6,179 nucleotides of DNA from an uncultured Ruminococcus sp. Its GTDB lineage: Bacteria > Bacillota > Clostridia > Oscillospirales > CAG-272. Each line of letters starts with the position of its first letter. Within the stretch, counting starts at the first letter, position 1. Below the pieces are notes generated by a model, which did no database searches, was not told the DNA's origin, and saw only the letters and a program-made list of their open reading frames with translations. The DNA lies in contig CACYEW010000003.1 of NCBI GenBank assembly GCA_902773455.1, forward strand, positions 1 through 6,179, in the 5' to 3' direction. Shown in pieces: positions 1-6,152 of this stretch. A program made the translations under genes and the position numbers.

Positions 1-1631
1 GAGGAGTTTACGAAAAGCGACGCGCCGTCGGCGCTCGATATGCCCATTATGCCGTTGCCGCCGCCGACCATCATGCCCGTATTGATGACGCTCAGTCTTG
101 CCCCGTCGCGTACCATTATGCCGCAGGTCGTACCGTTGAGCGTCAGCGTACCTTTGCCCGTTACCGTCGTGTCCGCTTTTAAAAGCAAAGCGGCGGTAGA
201 CGAAGACATGACTGCGTTCTCGTCGACCGATATAACAAGACCGGGGATCCTGTTCTCTATAGCGGTATAATCGGCGGCCGCGGTGTAACTGCTTTTGACG
301 GACAGCGTTTTGGTATCGGGATCGTAACTGAACTTTCCGCTGCCGATATTCCGGGCGGCTAAGGCCGTTATCTGCGAGCCGCCGATCCAAAGGTCGTAAA
401 ACGTGTTGATCGTTACTTCCGTTGCGGGCTTATGATCGCTGTAAACGCCGCTCATCATCCCGGACAGGTCTATCATCGCATCCTGGGGATACACGATCTC
501 TCCGCTGCGAAGATACAGATTTATGTAGTCTATCGCTCCCCGGCTGCTGTTGTTGCCGACGGCGTGAACGTAACTGTCCTTAATTACAAGGTTGCCGTAG
601 TGGAAGCCTGTTTGGCTTCCGATACCGTGCCTGTCAGCGTATATATCTACTATGGCGCGGTCTATAGTCAGCGTTCTGGGAGGGTTTGCGCCGGTGACAA
701 CGGTTATACCGTTTCCGCCTCTTAATGACAGCTTGCCCGGACCGGTTATCTTCATATCCCTGTTCGTTTTTATAACGGGAGCTCCGGACGTGCACCTAAG
801 CGTGCTGTCCTTCGCAACAAAGACGGTCAGATCGTCGGCGCCCGTGTTGCTTATTATCGTTTCATTTGTTTTGTAATCTCCTTTTACCGTCAGAACGTTC
901 GCAGCCGGATCATAGGAAAACACACCGTTGCCGAGAACGTCGTGTTTATTGCTTTTGGTTATATAATCGCCTTTTATTAAGATCGGGTACGCTTTTTCAA
1001 TGATGACGTACTGCGCCTGGGAATACCCGTTGGGTAAGTAAACGCTCCCGGGCTTATCTATCGTTCCGCCGACCGGTTCGATTATCTCGCAGTCATGCTT
1101 TCTGACTTCGCCGCACTCTCTCATATAGTTATTCAAACGCAGATAACTGTCGTAAATATCCAGGGAGCCGCACCACTGTATGCTGGCGTATCCCGAATCT
1201 ATATCGACGCGCGCGTCTTGCAGGATCAGCGCTTTTCCGCTGCGGTAATCGCATTTGATGCCGCTCGATTTTTTGCCGTGCAGCTTCAGTAAACCCGGAC
1301 CCGTTATCGTAAGTGATTCTTTCATATAGATCACGGGTTCTTTTTCTGCGGCGCAGGTCAGCTTTACGTCTTTTGCAACGTACAGCGTCAGACCGGGTAT
1401 GCCGTTCACGATCACGCTTTTGTTCGGACTTTCGAAGTCGCCGCTTACTGTCAGCGTTTCGGTCGACGGATCGTACGAGAACGCGCCGTCACCCGTAATA
1501 TCGTATTTGTTTGCGTTCGTGACCTGAATGTCGGCTACGTAAAGCTCGTACTTTGTGACCGCCATCGCGTCAAGCGGCAGTATGCCGGTCAAAAGCACGG
1601 CGCAGAGTATAACGCAGAACAGTTTTTTCAT
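1..1631 (-). CDS. Secreted protein with three tandem beta-solenoid-like repeats (5' part, runs off the left edge)
   Basis: The frame stays open for 543 codons from the ATG at 1631-1629 to the window edge, so the C-terminus is missing. The start is fixed by GGAGG at 1640-1644, eight bases upstream. Residues 1-24 form a Sec signal peptide: MKKL, a hydrophobic core, then an AMA/V cleavage site at 24/25. Cys10 does not sit in a lipobox. The mature protein has three diverged repeats starting near residues 28, 215 and 412. Each opens with Y-x-L/I plus a short strand, then F-S-Y-D-P (51-55, 238-242, 434-438) and T-L-T/S-V. Next come L-x-x-x-V-A/D-x-(D/N) and an I/V-T-G-x-G-x-L-x-L segment (109-117, 295-303, near 489-497), then G-I and further strands. 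This short-strand pattern suggests a parallel beta-helix or carbohydrate-binding solenoid, resembling the Cthe_2159/DUF4353 type seen in gut clostridia. That family assignment is from memory. No catalytic motif or surface anchor is visible, and either could lie in the missing part. Function is unknown; binding or adhesion outside the cell is an inference. Confidence 0.85.
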   Translation of the reverse strand, partial: MKKLFCVILCAVLLTGILPLDAMAVTKYELYVADIQVTNANKYDITGDGAFSYDPSTETLTVSGDFESPNKSVIVNGIPGLTLYVAKDVKLTCAAEKEPVIYMKESLTITGPGLLKLHGKKSSGIKCDYRSGKALILQDARVDIDSGYASIQWCGSLDIYDSYLRLNNYMRECGEVRKHDCEIIEPVGGTIDKPGSVYLPNGYSQAQYVIIEKAYPILIKGDYITKSNKHDVLGNGVFSYDPAANVLTVKGDYKTNETIISNTGADDLTVFVAKDSTLRCTSGAPVIKTNRDMKITGPGKLSLRGGNGITVVTGANPPRTLTIDRAIVDIYADRHGIGSQTGFHYGNLVIKDSYVHAVGNNSSRGAIDYINLYLRSGEIVYPQDAMIDLSGMMSGVYSDHKPATEVTINTFYDLWIGGSQITALAARNIGSGKFSYDPDTKTLSVKSSYTAAADYTAIENRIPGLVISVDENAVMSSSTAALLLKADTTVTGKGTLTLNGTTCGIMVRDGARLSVINTGMMVGGGNGIMGISSADGASLFVNS

Positions 1632-1674
1632 ATATTCGACCTCCCGTTAAGATGACAAATACCGGTTTTTATAT

Positions 1675-1703
1675 ATTTTAACATAAAAATCATCCTTTGT
1701 AAA
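1675..1703 (-). promoter_or_regulatory. Sigma-A-type promoter of the secreted-protein gene
   Basis: Read on the minus strand, TTTACA (1703-1698) is followed by a 17-base spacer and TAAAAT (1680-1675). A TGT directly upstream of the -10 gives an extended -10. Transcription would start near 1668, leaving a leader of about 37 bases that contains the GGAGG ribosome binding site. T-rich tracts lie upstream at about 1715-1737 and could act as an UP element. No operator or riboswitch fits in so short a leader. Confidence 0.7.
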
Positions 1704-1738
1704 TAGTAAATCACAAAAAAAGACCAAGTTTTTTTTTG

Positions 1739-1852
1739 CCTCCCTCCGGGAGGGAGGTGGATCGCGGAGCGAGACGGAAGGAGAGTGCGTAAAGATATGA
1801 TCAGCGCTTATCGTCGAGTTGCGCATGCTCCTTTCGGGTACCTTCGGTACTC
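1739..1852. repeat. Train of adjacent hairpins, probable intergenic palindromic repeat
   Basis: Almost every base of this gene-free stretch can pair. CCTCCCTCC (1739-1747) pairs perfectly with GGAGGGAGG (1749-1757). TCGC (1762-1765) pairs with GCGA (1769-1772). Bases 1776-1790 pair with 1821-1835 as a 15-bp stem with one A/G mismatch and a few G-T pairs. GGGTACC (1836-1842) pairs with GGTACTC (1846-1852). The first arm can alternatively pair with CGGAAGGAG (1775-1783) with one mismatch, so two folds compete. No T-run follows any stem on the relevant strand, so these are not plain terminators. From memory, CTCCCTCCGGGAGGGAGG-type elements recur between genes of gut clostridia; this needs a genome search. 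A structured RNA is the alternative. Confidence 0.6.
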
Positions 1853-1904
1853 AGGGGTTGTTTAAAAACCTCTTATAAATACCGTTATCTTTCGGTCGCG
1901 TCGC

Positions 1905-1995
1905 TTTCCTTCACCGGACATTTGCGCGCAGCGCCGCGGCGGGGATCCCCCCACCTCCTCGCCGCGGGATTTTATTCGGTTTCCGGTGAAGAAAA
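1905..1995. repeat. Large nested GC-rich stem-loop
   Basis: The outer arms CTTCACCGGA (1909-1918) and TCCGGTGAAG (1982-1991) are perfect complements. TTT (1905-1907) and AAAA (1992-1995) extend the stem beyond a single-base bulge. Inside, CCGCGGCG (1934-1941) and CGCCGCGG (1960-1967) form a second perfect stem. Its 18-base loop holds the palindrome GGGATCCC (1942-1949) and CACCTCCT (1952-1959). The loop octamer equals the anti-Shine-Dalgarno sequence on the plus strand and a perfect Shine-Dalgarno on the minus strand, though no start codon follows it there. It may be a repeat element or a structured RNA. I see no good promoter for a plus-strand transcript. Confidence 0.55.
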
Positions 1996-2051
1996 CCTTT
2001 GCGTACCGACACTTTATTATCATTTTTATAGGTTATAGCTATTTATTACGC

Positions 2052-2101
2052 AAAAAAGGCTGTTTATCCGCCTGAATTATTATTCAGGTTTTTAAACAGC
2101 C
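2052..2101 (-). terminator. Minus-strand intrinsic terminator-like hairpin upstream of ligA
   Basis: GGCTGTTTA (2058-2066) pairs with TAAACAGCC (2093-2101). Within it CCTGAAT (2071-2077) pairs with ATTCAGG (2082-2088) around a TATT loop. On the minus strand the stem is followed directly by six Ts (2057-2052). The plus strand lacks such a run. No minus-strand gene lies upstream of it in the window, so its role is unclear. It would stop antisense transcripts leaving the ligA promoter region before they reach the divergent gene, or it may be the end of a mobile repeat. Confidence 0.55.
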
Positions 2102-2144
2102 CCCTTTATATTTTGCAAAATTTGTTCTATGATCGCAAAAGGTC

Positions 2145-2173
2145 TTGATTTTTTGATAAAAATATAGTATAAT
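2145..2173 (+). promoter_or_regulatory. Strong sigma-A-type promoter of the ligA-obg-ACT operon
   Basis: TTGATT (2145-2150), a 17-base spacer that is very A/T-rich, and a perfect TATAAT (2168-2173) are present. Transcription would start near 2180, leaving a leader of only about 15 bases that is almost entirely the ribosome binding site (GGAGG, 2182-2186, eight bases before the ATG). There is no room for a leader riboswitch or attenuator, so control by initiation at this promoter is likely. No second promoter was found in front of the two downstream genes. Confidence 0.8.
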
Positions 2174-2194
2174 GACAATGCGGAGGTATTTGCA

Positions 2195-4174
2195 ATGAAC
2201 GACGTGCTTGAAAGAATCGAATATTTAAGAAAACAGCTCCACTATCATTCCGTAAGATACTACGTCTACGACGATCCCGAGATCTCCGATTTCGAGTACG
2301 ACGAGATGTTCGACGAGCTGAAAAAGTTAGAGGCGGCTCATCCCGAATACGACAGCCCGACCTCGCCGACGAAGCGCGTCGGCGGCGCCGTGCTCGACAA
2401 ATTCGAGAAGGTGACGCACAGAAACAAAATGGGCTCTCTCGACGACGTTTTTTCGATAGAAGCGGCGGAAGATTTCGTGAACTCGATGATAAAGCTCGGA
2501 GCGGATTCGTTTTCGGTCGAGCCGAAGATCGACGGTCTTTCGGTATGTCTTCATTATGAAAACGGCGTTTTCGTCTCCGGCGCGACGAGAGGCGACGGCT
2601 CCGTCGGCGAAAACGTGACCGAAAACCTCAAAACCGTACCGAGCATACCGATGTGCCTTACGGAAGATCCCGGGCTTCTCGAGGTCAGAGGCGAGGTCTA
2701 TATGCCGCGTAAGAGCTTCGAGCAGCTCAATGAAAAGAGGGAAGAGCAGGGCGAGCCGCTTTTTGCAAATCCGCGTAACGCCGCGGCGGGGTCTCTCCGT
2801 CAGCTCGACAGCAGGATAACTGCCGAAAGAAAGCTCGACATATTCGTTTTCAACGTCCAGGAATATCACGGACAGGCGTATAAGACGCACACCGGTTCAA
2901 TAGAATATATGAAAAAACTCGGGTTCAGAACGATCCCGTATATGAAAGAAACGCATACCGCGAAAGAGACGTCCGATCATATAAAATATATAGGTGAGCT
3001 CCGCGCCGATCTGCCGTTCGACATAGACGGCGTGGTGATCAAGGTCAACGATCTTGCGCTGCGCGAAAAAATAGGCGAAAACATCAGCACGCCGAAATGG
3101 GCGGCGGCGTATAAATTCCCGCCGGAGGTCAAATCTACCGAGCTTCTCGACATAACGGTACAGGTCGGCAGAACGGGCGTGCTCACGCCTCTCGCTGTGC
3201 TTTCGCCGGTACGTCTCGCCGGTACGACCGTCCGCGCGGCTACGCTTCACAATATCGATTTCATAAGGAGCAAAGACATAAGGATAGGCGATACGGTCGA
3301 GGTCTCCAAAGCCGGAGACATAATCCCCGAGGTCAGAAAAGTAGATCTCTCTAAACGCAAACCGGGTTCCGTTCCTTACGAGATGCCGGCGTTCTGTCCG
3401 TCGTGCGGCGAACCTACTGTGAAGGACGACGAGGCGGCGACGAGATGCACGAATTCCGCTTGCCCGGCTCAGATCGAGCGCAACCTCACTCATTTCGCCT
3501 CGCGCGACGCGATGAATATCGACGGTATGGGACCTTCGGTGATAAAACTCCTCTGCGGAGAAGGTCTTATCAAAGACGCGGCGGATATTTATAAACTCAG
3601 AAAAGAAGATATCGCGGCGCTCGACCGCATGGGCGATAAATCGGCTGAAAATCTGATATCCGCAATCGCGAATTCAAAGAATGCGGGGCTTGACAGACTC
3701 ATATACGCGCTCGGGATACGCAATATCGGGCAGAAGGCCGGAAGAGTTTTAGCCGACCGTTTCGGCGATATCGGGGCGCTTTTTGAAGCGACCGAAGAAG
3801 AGCTCGCCGCGATACCCGATTTCGGGCAGATAACGGCGGAGTGCGTCGTGAACTGGTGCTCGCATCCGCAGAACAGAGAGCTTGTAGAAGAGCTCAAAAA
3901 ATACGGCGTCGTCACGACCTATGAAAAGCAGACGGTATCTGACGTTTTCGCCGGGCTCACGTTCGTTCTGACCGGCACTCTGCCGGGTCTCACGCGCGAG
4001 CAGGCGGAGAAGATGATTACCGACAGAGGCGGAAAAGCCTCGTCGTCTGTCTCAAAGAACACGTCGTACGTGCTCGCCGGAGACAAAGCCGGCAGCAAGC
4101 TGACGAAGGCTCAGTCGCTCGGCGTGCCGGTCATAGACGAGGCGCGGTTTTTACAAATGTGCGAGGGTGAATGA
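2195..4174 (+). CDS. ligA: NAD-dependent DNA ligase LigA
   Basis: The product seals nicks in duplex DNA using NAD+ during lagging-strand joining and repair, in the cytoplasm. At 659 residues it has full family length and all domains in order. Domain Ia (about 1-65) carries the NAD+-binding D32, Y35 and D36. The adenylation domain has the K-x-D-G motif with nucleotide-accepting Lys111, then TRGDG (131-135), EVRGEV (163-168), the VVIK motif with Lys283 and YKFP with Lys307. An OB fold spans about 318-398. A four-cysteine zinc finger follows (C401, C404, C418, C423), then helix-hairpin-helix repeats (about 430-575) and a C-terminal BRCT domain (about 584-659). The start at 2195 has GGAGG eight bases upstream. 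It is the first gene of the operon and its end carries the ribosome binding site for obg. In many Firmicutes ligA follows pcrA and precedes gatC; neither is adjacent here. No defect is seen. Confidence 0.98.
   Translation: MNDVLERIEYLRKQLHYHSVRYYVYDDPEISDFEYDEMFDELKKLEAAHPEYDSPTSPTKRVGGAVLDKFEKVTHRNKMGSLDDVFSIEAAEDFVNSMIKLGADSFSVEPKIDGLSVCLHYENGVFVSGATRGDGSVGENVTENLKTVPSIPMCLTEDPGLLEVRGEVYMPRKSFEQLNEKREEQGEPLFANPRNAAAGSLRQLDSRITAERKLDIFVFNVQEYHGQAYKTHTGSIEYMKKLGFRTIPYMKETHTAKETSDHIKYIGELRADLPFDIDGVVIKVNDLALREKIGENISTPKWAAAYKFPPEVKSTELLDITVQVGRTGVLTPLAVLSPVRLAGTTVRAATLHNIDFIRSKDIRIGDTVEVSKAGDIIPEVRKVDLSKRKPGSVPYEMPAFCPSCGEPTVKDDEAATRCTNSACPAQIERNLTHFASRDAMNIDGMGPSVIKLLCGEGLIKDAADIYKLRKEDIAALDRMGDKSAENLISAIANSKNAGLDRLIYALGIRNIGQKAGRVLADRFGDIGALFEATEEELAAIPDFGQITAECVVNWCSHPQNRELVEELKKYGVVTTYEKQTVSDVFAGLTFVLTGTLPGLTREQAEKMITDRGGKASSSVSKNTSYVLAGDKAGSKLTKAQSLGVPVIDEARFLQMCEGE
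4163..4167 (+). promoter_or_regulatory. Ribosome binding site deciding the obg start
   Basis: GAGGG, continuing as GTGA, lies inside the last codons of ligA, eight bases before the ATG at 4176. The GTG at 4167, in the same frame, overlaps this site and has no Shine-Dalgarno of its own. The ATG at 4176 is therefore the better start. Ribosomes finishing ligA at 4174 would uncover this site, which favours translational coupling. Confidence 0.75.
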
Positions 4175-4175
4175 T

Positions 4176-5450
4176 ATGTTTATAGATTACGTCAGGATTT
4201 ATATAAAAGCGGGTGACGGCGGCAACGGCTGCGTGTCGTTCCGGCGCGAGAAATACGTCGCCAAAGGCGGGCCCGACGGCGGCGACGGCGGCAGAGGCGG
4301 CAATATCGTATTTCAGGCCGATCAGGGCAAGGATACGCTGCTCGATTTCAGATACAGGCGCAAATACGTCGCCGAAAACGGCGCGGACGGCGCCGGATCG
4401 AAATATCACGGCAAAAACGGCGCCGATCTCGTTATACCCGTACCCAAGGGTACGGTCATACGCGACGCGGCGACAGGCAGGATAATCAAAGATATCTCCG
4501 ACGACGAGCCGTTCGTATGCCTGCGCGGCGGCAAAGGCGGCTGGGGCAACAAGCATTTCGCCACGCCGACGAGGCAGATACCGCGCTTTGCGAAAAACGG
4601 TATCGAGGGACCGGAAAAAGAAATCATACTCGAGCTTAAAATGATCGCCGACGTCGGACTGATCGGTATGCCGAGCGTGGGCAAATCGTCGCTTTTATCC
4701 GTCATATCGGCGGCGAAACCGAAGATCGCCGATTACCATTTCACGACGCTTTCGCCGAATCTCGGCGTAGTGCCCGTCGACGGCGGCGCGTTCGTCTGCG
4801 CCGATATACCGGGGCTTATCGAAGGCGCTTCCGAAGGGCTCGGTCTCGGTCACGACTTTTTACGCCATATAGACAGATGCCGTCTGCTCGTACATATAGT
4901 CGATATATCGCAGTCGGAAGGCAGAAACGCAGTAGAAGATATAAAAACGATAGATAAAGAGCTTGAAAAGTATTCGCCCGAGCTTGCGCAAAGACCGCAG
5001 ATACTCGTCGCAAACAAGACCGACGCGCTCGATAAGAGCGTTACGGATATCGAGGCTTTTGAAAACTACGCCGCAAAAACGAACAGAGCCGTAGTATATA
5101 TCTCCGCGGCGACGGGAGAGGGAGTCAAAGAACTCGTGCGGTTCATAAAAACGGAGCTTGACAGGCTGCCTCCGCTTACCGTATACGAGCCGGAATACGA
5201 CGAGGAAGAGGAAGAGATAAAAGAAATAACGCCGACCGTAACGGTGACGAAAAGAGAAGGCGTGTGGGAAGTCGAAGGTCAGTGGCTTTACCGTCTTATG
5301 GGACGGATCAACTTCGACGACCGCGAGTCCATGGCGTACTTTGACAAGATGCTCCGCAAATACGGCATTTTCGCTCAGATGGAGGAGCAGGGAGTATGCG
5401 ACGGCGATATCGTCAGCCTTTACGGCTTTGAATACGAATATGTTAAATGA
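4176..5450 (+). CDS. obg: Obg GTPase (ribosome assembly and growth control)
   Basis: Obg is a cytoplasmic GTPase that binds the large ribosomal subunit, takes part in its late assembly and, in studied bacteria, links growth to (p)ppGpp, sporulation or cell-cycle signals. The 424-residue product has the three family domains. The glycine-rich Obg fold (about 1-157) opens with MFIDYVRIYIKAGDGGNG. The G domain follows with P-loop GMPSVGKSS (164-172), switch I FTTLSPNLG (189-197), DIPG (210-213), NKTD (280-283) and SAATGEG (310-316). An acidic linker with a run of glutamates leads into the C-terminal OCT domain (about 337-424). Starting at ATG 4176 gives the usual N-terminus MFID; the in-frame GTG nine bases earlier would add three residues and lacks a ribosome binding site. 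Obg genes usually follow rplU-rpmA, whereas here ligA lies one base upstream. All GTPase motifs are intact. Confidence 0.97.
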   Translation: MFIDYVRIYIKAGDGGNGCVSFRREKYVAKGGPDGGDGGRGGNIVFQADQGKDTLLDFRYRRKYVAENGADGAGSKYHGKNGADLVIPVPKGTVIRDAATGRIIKDISDDEPFVCLRGGKGGWGNKHFATPTRQIPRFAKNGIEGPEKEIILELKMIADVGLIGMPSVGKSSLLSVISAAKPKIADYHFTTLSPNLGVVPVDGGAFVCADIPGLIEGASEGLGLGHDFLRHIDRCRLLVHIVDISQSEGRNAVEDIKTIDKELEKYSPELAQRPQILVANKTDALDKSVTDIEAFENYAAKTNRAVVYISAATGEGVKELVRFIKTELDRLPPLTVYEPEYDEEEEEIKEITPTVTVTKREGVWEVEGQWLYRLMGRINFDDRESMAYFDKMLRKYGIFAQMEEQGVCDGDIVSLYGFEYEYVK

Positions 5451-5461
5451 GGTGAAAACAA

Positions 5462-5866
5462 ATGATCATAAAACAGCTTTCCGTTTTCGTTGAAAACAAA
5501 TCGGGCAGACTCGCCGAGGTCACCGAGCTCATAGCGCAAAGCGGTATAAATATCAACGCTCTGTCGATCGCCGACACGACAGATTTCGGCATTCTGCGTA
5601 TAGTCGTCGACCGCGTCGAAGAATCGGCGGCGCTTCTGCGCGCAAATTCGATGACCGTATCGGTATGCGACATCATATCGATCGATCTCGACGACCGGCC
5701 GGGTAAACTCGCCGAGGCGCTGCGCGTGCTGTCCGAAAACGGCATATTCATCGAGTATGTGTACGCTTACAGCTCGCCCGGCAAGGGCGGTCTCGCCCGC
5801 GTCGTCATCAGGGTGGACGATACGGTCCGCGCCGACGAATGCCTCCGCAAAGCCGGATTCAATTGA
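5462..5866 (+). CDS. Tandem ACT-domain protein, possible amino-acid sensor
   Basis: This 134-residue protein consists of two ACT domains and nothing else. The first spans about 1-67 (K-Q-L-S-V-F-V, then N-K-S-G-R-L-A-E-V and S-G-I-N-I). The second spans about 69-134 (I-I-S-I-D-L, then D-R-P-G-K-L-A-E-A-L and N-G-I-F-I). The glycine after the first strand and the leading helix, typical ligand-site elements of ACT domains, are kept in both halves. ACT domains usually bind amino acids at domain interfaces and regulate enzymes. Stand-alone tandem forms (COG4747-like) are often found beside phenylacetate-CoA ligase or indolepyruvate oxidoreductase genes, but none is seen here. The ligand and partner are therefore unknown. 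The GAGGTGA ribosome binding site (5449-5455) overlaps the obg stop, and the gene starts 11 bases after it, so it is co-transcribed with obg. No DNA-binding or catalytic part is present. Confidence 0.88.
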   Translation: MIIKQLSVFVENKSGRLAEVTELIAQSGININALSIADTTDFGILRIVVDRVEESAALLRANSMTVSVCDIISIDLDDRPGKLAEALRVLSENGIFIEYVYAYSSPGKGGLARVVIRVDDTVRADECLRKAGFN

Positions 5867-5868
5867 AA

Positions 5869-6045
5869 GCGATATTCGTTTTGCCAAAACGAGCGATATC
5901 CTTACTGTGTTCGGGCTATATGCCTTTGGCGCGATATGCGCTTTGCGCGTGAAGAACGAATATCATATCGCACGCGAGTTTACGGCGTATATCGCATTTT
6001 GCAAAAGCAAAATATATCGCTTTGCCCGTCAGGGCAAAATATCGC
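5869..6045. repeat. Head-to-head array of eight GCGATAT units with hairpin spacers
   Basis: GCGATAT occurs at 5869, 5893 and 5931, with a one-mismatch copy (GCTATAT) at 5915. Its reverse complement ATATCGC occurs at 5965, 5989, 6014 and 6039, spaced 24, 25 and 25. The halves are mirror images about a centre near 5955. Most gaps hold a different self-complementary spacer: TCGTTTT-gcc-AAAACGA (5876-5892), GCC-ttt-GGC (5922-5930), GCGC-ttt-GCGC (5938-5948), ACGC/GCGT (5972-5988), ATTTTGC-aaaa-GCAAAAT (5996-6013) and TTTGCCC-gtca-GGGCAAA (6021-6038). The 15 bases at 5900-5914 form no such hairpin. The array starts two bases after the ACT gene stop and ends before the operon terminator, so it should be transcribed. 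I see no convincing coding region in it. Function is unknown. Confidence 0.8.
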
Positions 6046-6059
6046 AGAAAATTACGCAT

Positions 6060-6098
6060 AAGCGCTTTCAACGTTATCGGTCGAAAGCGCTTGTTTTT
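6060..6098 (+). terminator. Intrinsic terminator of the ligA-obg-ACT operon
   Basis: AAGCGCTTTC (6060-6069) pairs perfectly with GAAAGCGCTT (6083-6092) around a 13-base loop. G and five Ts (6094-6098) follow. It is the first T-tailed stem after the ACT gene, 194 bases past its stop. No T-run occurs on the other strand, so it acts in the plus direction only. Confidence 0.85.
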
Positions 6099-6152
6099 GC
6101 AGATTGATATTTAAACGTCATATTATTTCAGCGGCGTTTTTTATTGAATTTG

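Larger units (their letters stand above)
1854..2103. repeat. Segment bounded by 18-bp inverted repeats, MITE-like
   Basis: GGGGTTGTTTAAAAACCT at 1854-1871 is matched at 17 of 18 bases by the reverse complement of 2086-2103. The ends start with GGGG and finish with CCCC, enclosing 250 bases with no reading frame of note. A third, shorter relative (GGCTGTTTA, 2058-2066) lies inside and pairs with the right end. The layout resembles a miniature inverted-repeat transposable element. However, I see no convincing target-site duplication and no transposase, and the right end doubles as a terminator-like hairpin. Two unrelated terminator-type sequences of similar composition remain possible. Confidence 0.4.

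Noticed and set aside
40..1498. Several plus-strand open frames of 60-100 codons
   Set aside because: They lie opposite the uninterrupted 543-codon secreted-protein frame, which has a promoter, ribosome binding site, signal peptide and repeats. The short frames have none of these.
1602..1631. Lipoprotein signal with Cys6 or Cys10
   Set aside because: Neither cysteine is preceded by a lipobox, and an AMA signal peptidase I site follows at residues 22-24.
1858..1879. Plus-strand promoter with TTGTTT and TATAAA driving a small RNA
   Set aside because: The spacer is only 10 bases, and nothing resembling a -35 lies at the proper distance from TATAAA.
2327..3493. Long antisense open frames (187 and 198 codons) opposite ligA
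   Set aside because: They are Arg-rich mirror frames of an intact, fully recognisable ligA and have no ribosome binding sites.
4167..4175. GTG start for obg giving three extra residues
   Set aside because: It overlaps the likely ribosome binding site, and the Obg family normally begins at MF-(I/V)-D, which fits ATG 4176.
5869..6045. CRISPR array
   Set aside because: The repeated unit is only 7 bases, it inverts half-way, and the spacers are self-complementary and of uneven length. No cas gene is present.
5757..6107. A plus-strand open frame of 116 codons overlapping the ACT gene and the repeat array
   Set aside because: Its first third lies in another frame of the ACT gene, the rest reads through the GCGATAT hairpins and into the terminator, and it has no ribosome binding site.
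6113..6142. Second plus-strand terminator (AAACG/CGTTT followed by Ts)
   Set aside because: The stem is only five pairs with a 17-base loop, too weak to call, and a strong terminator lies just upstream.
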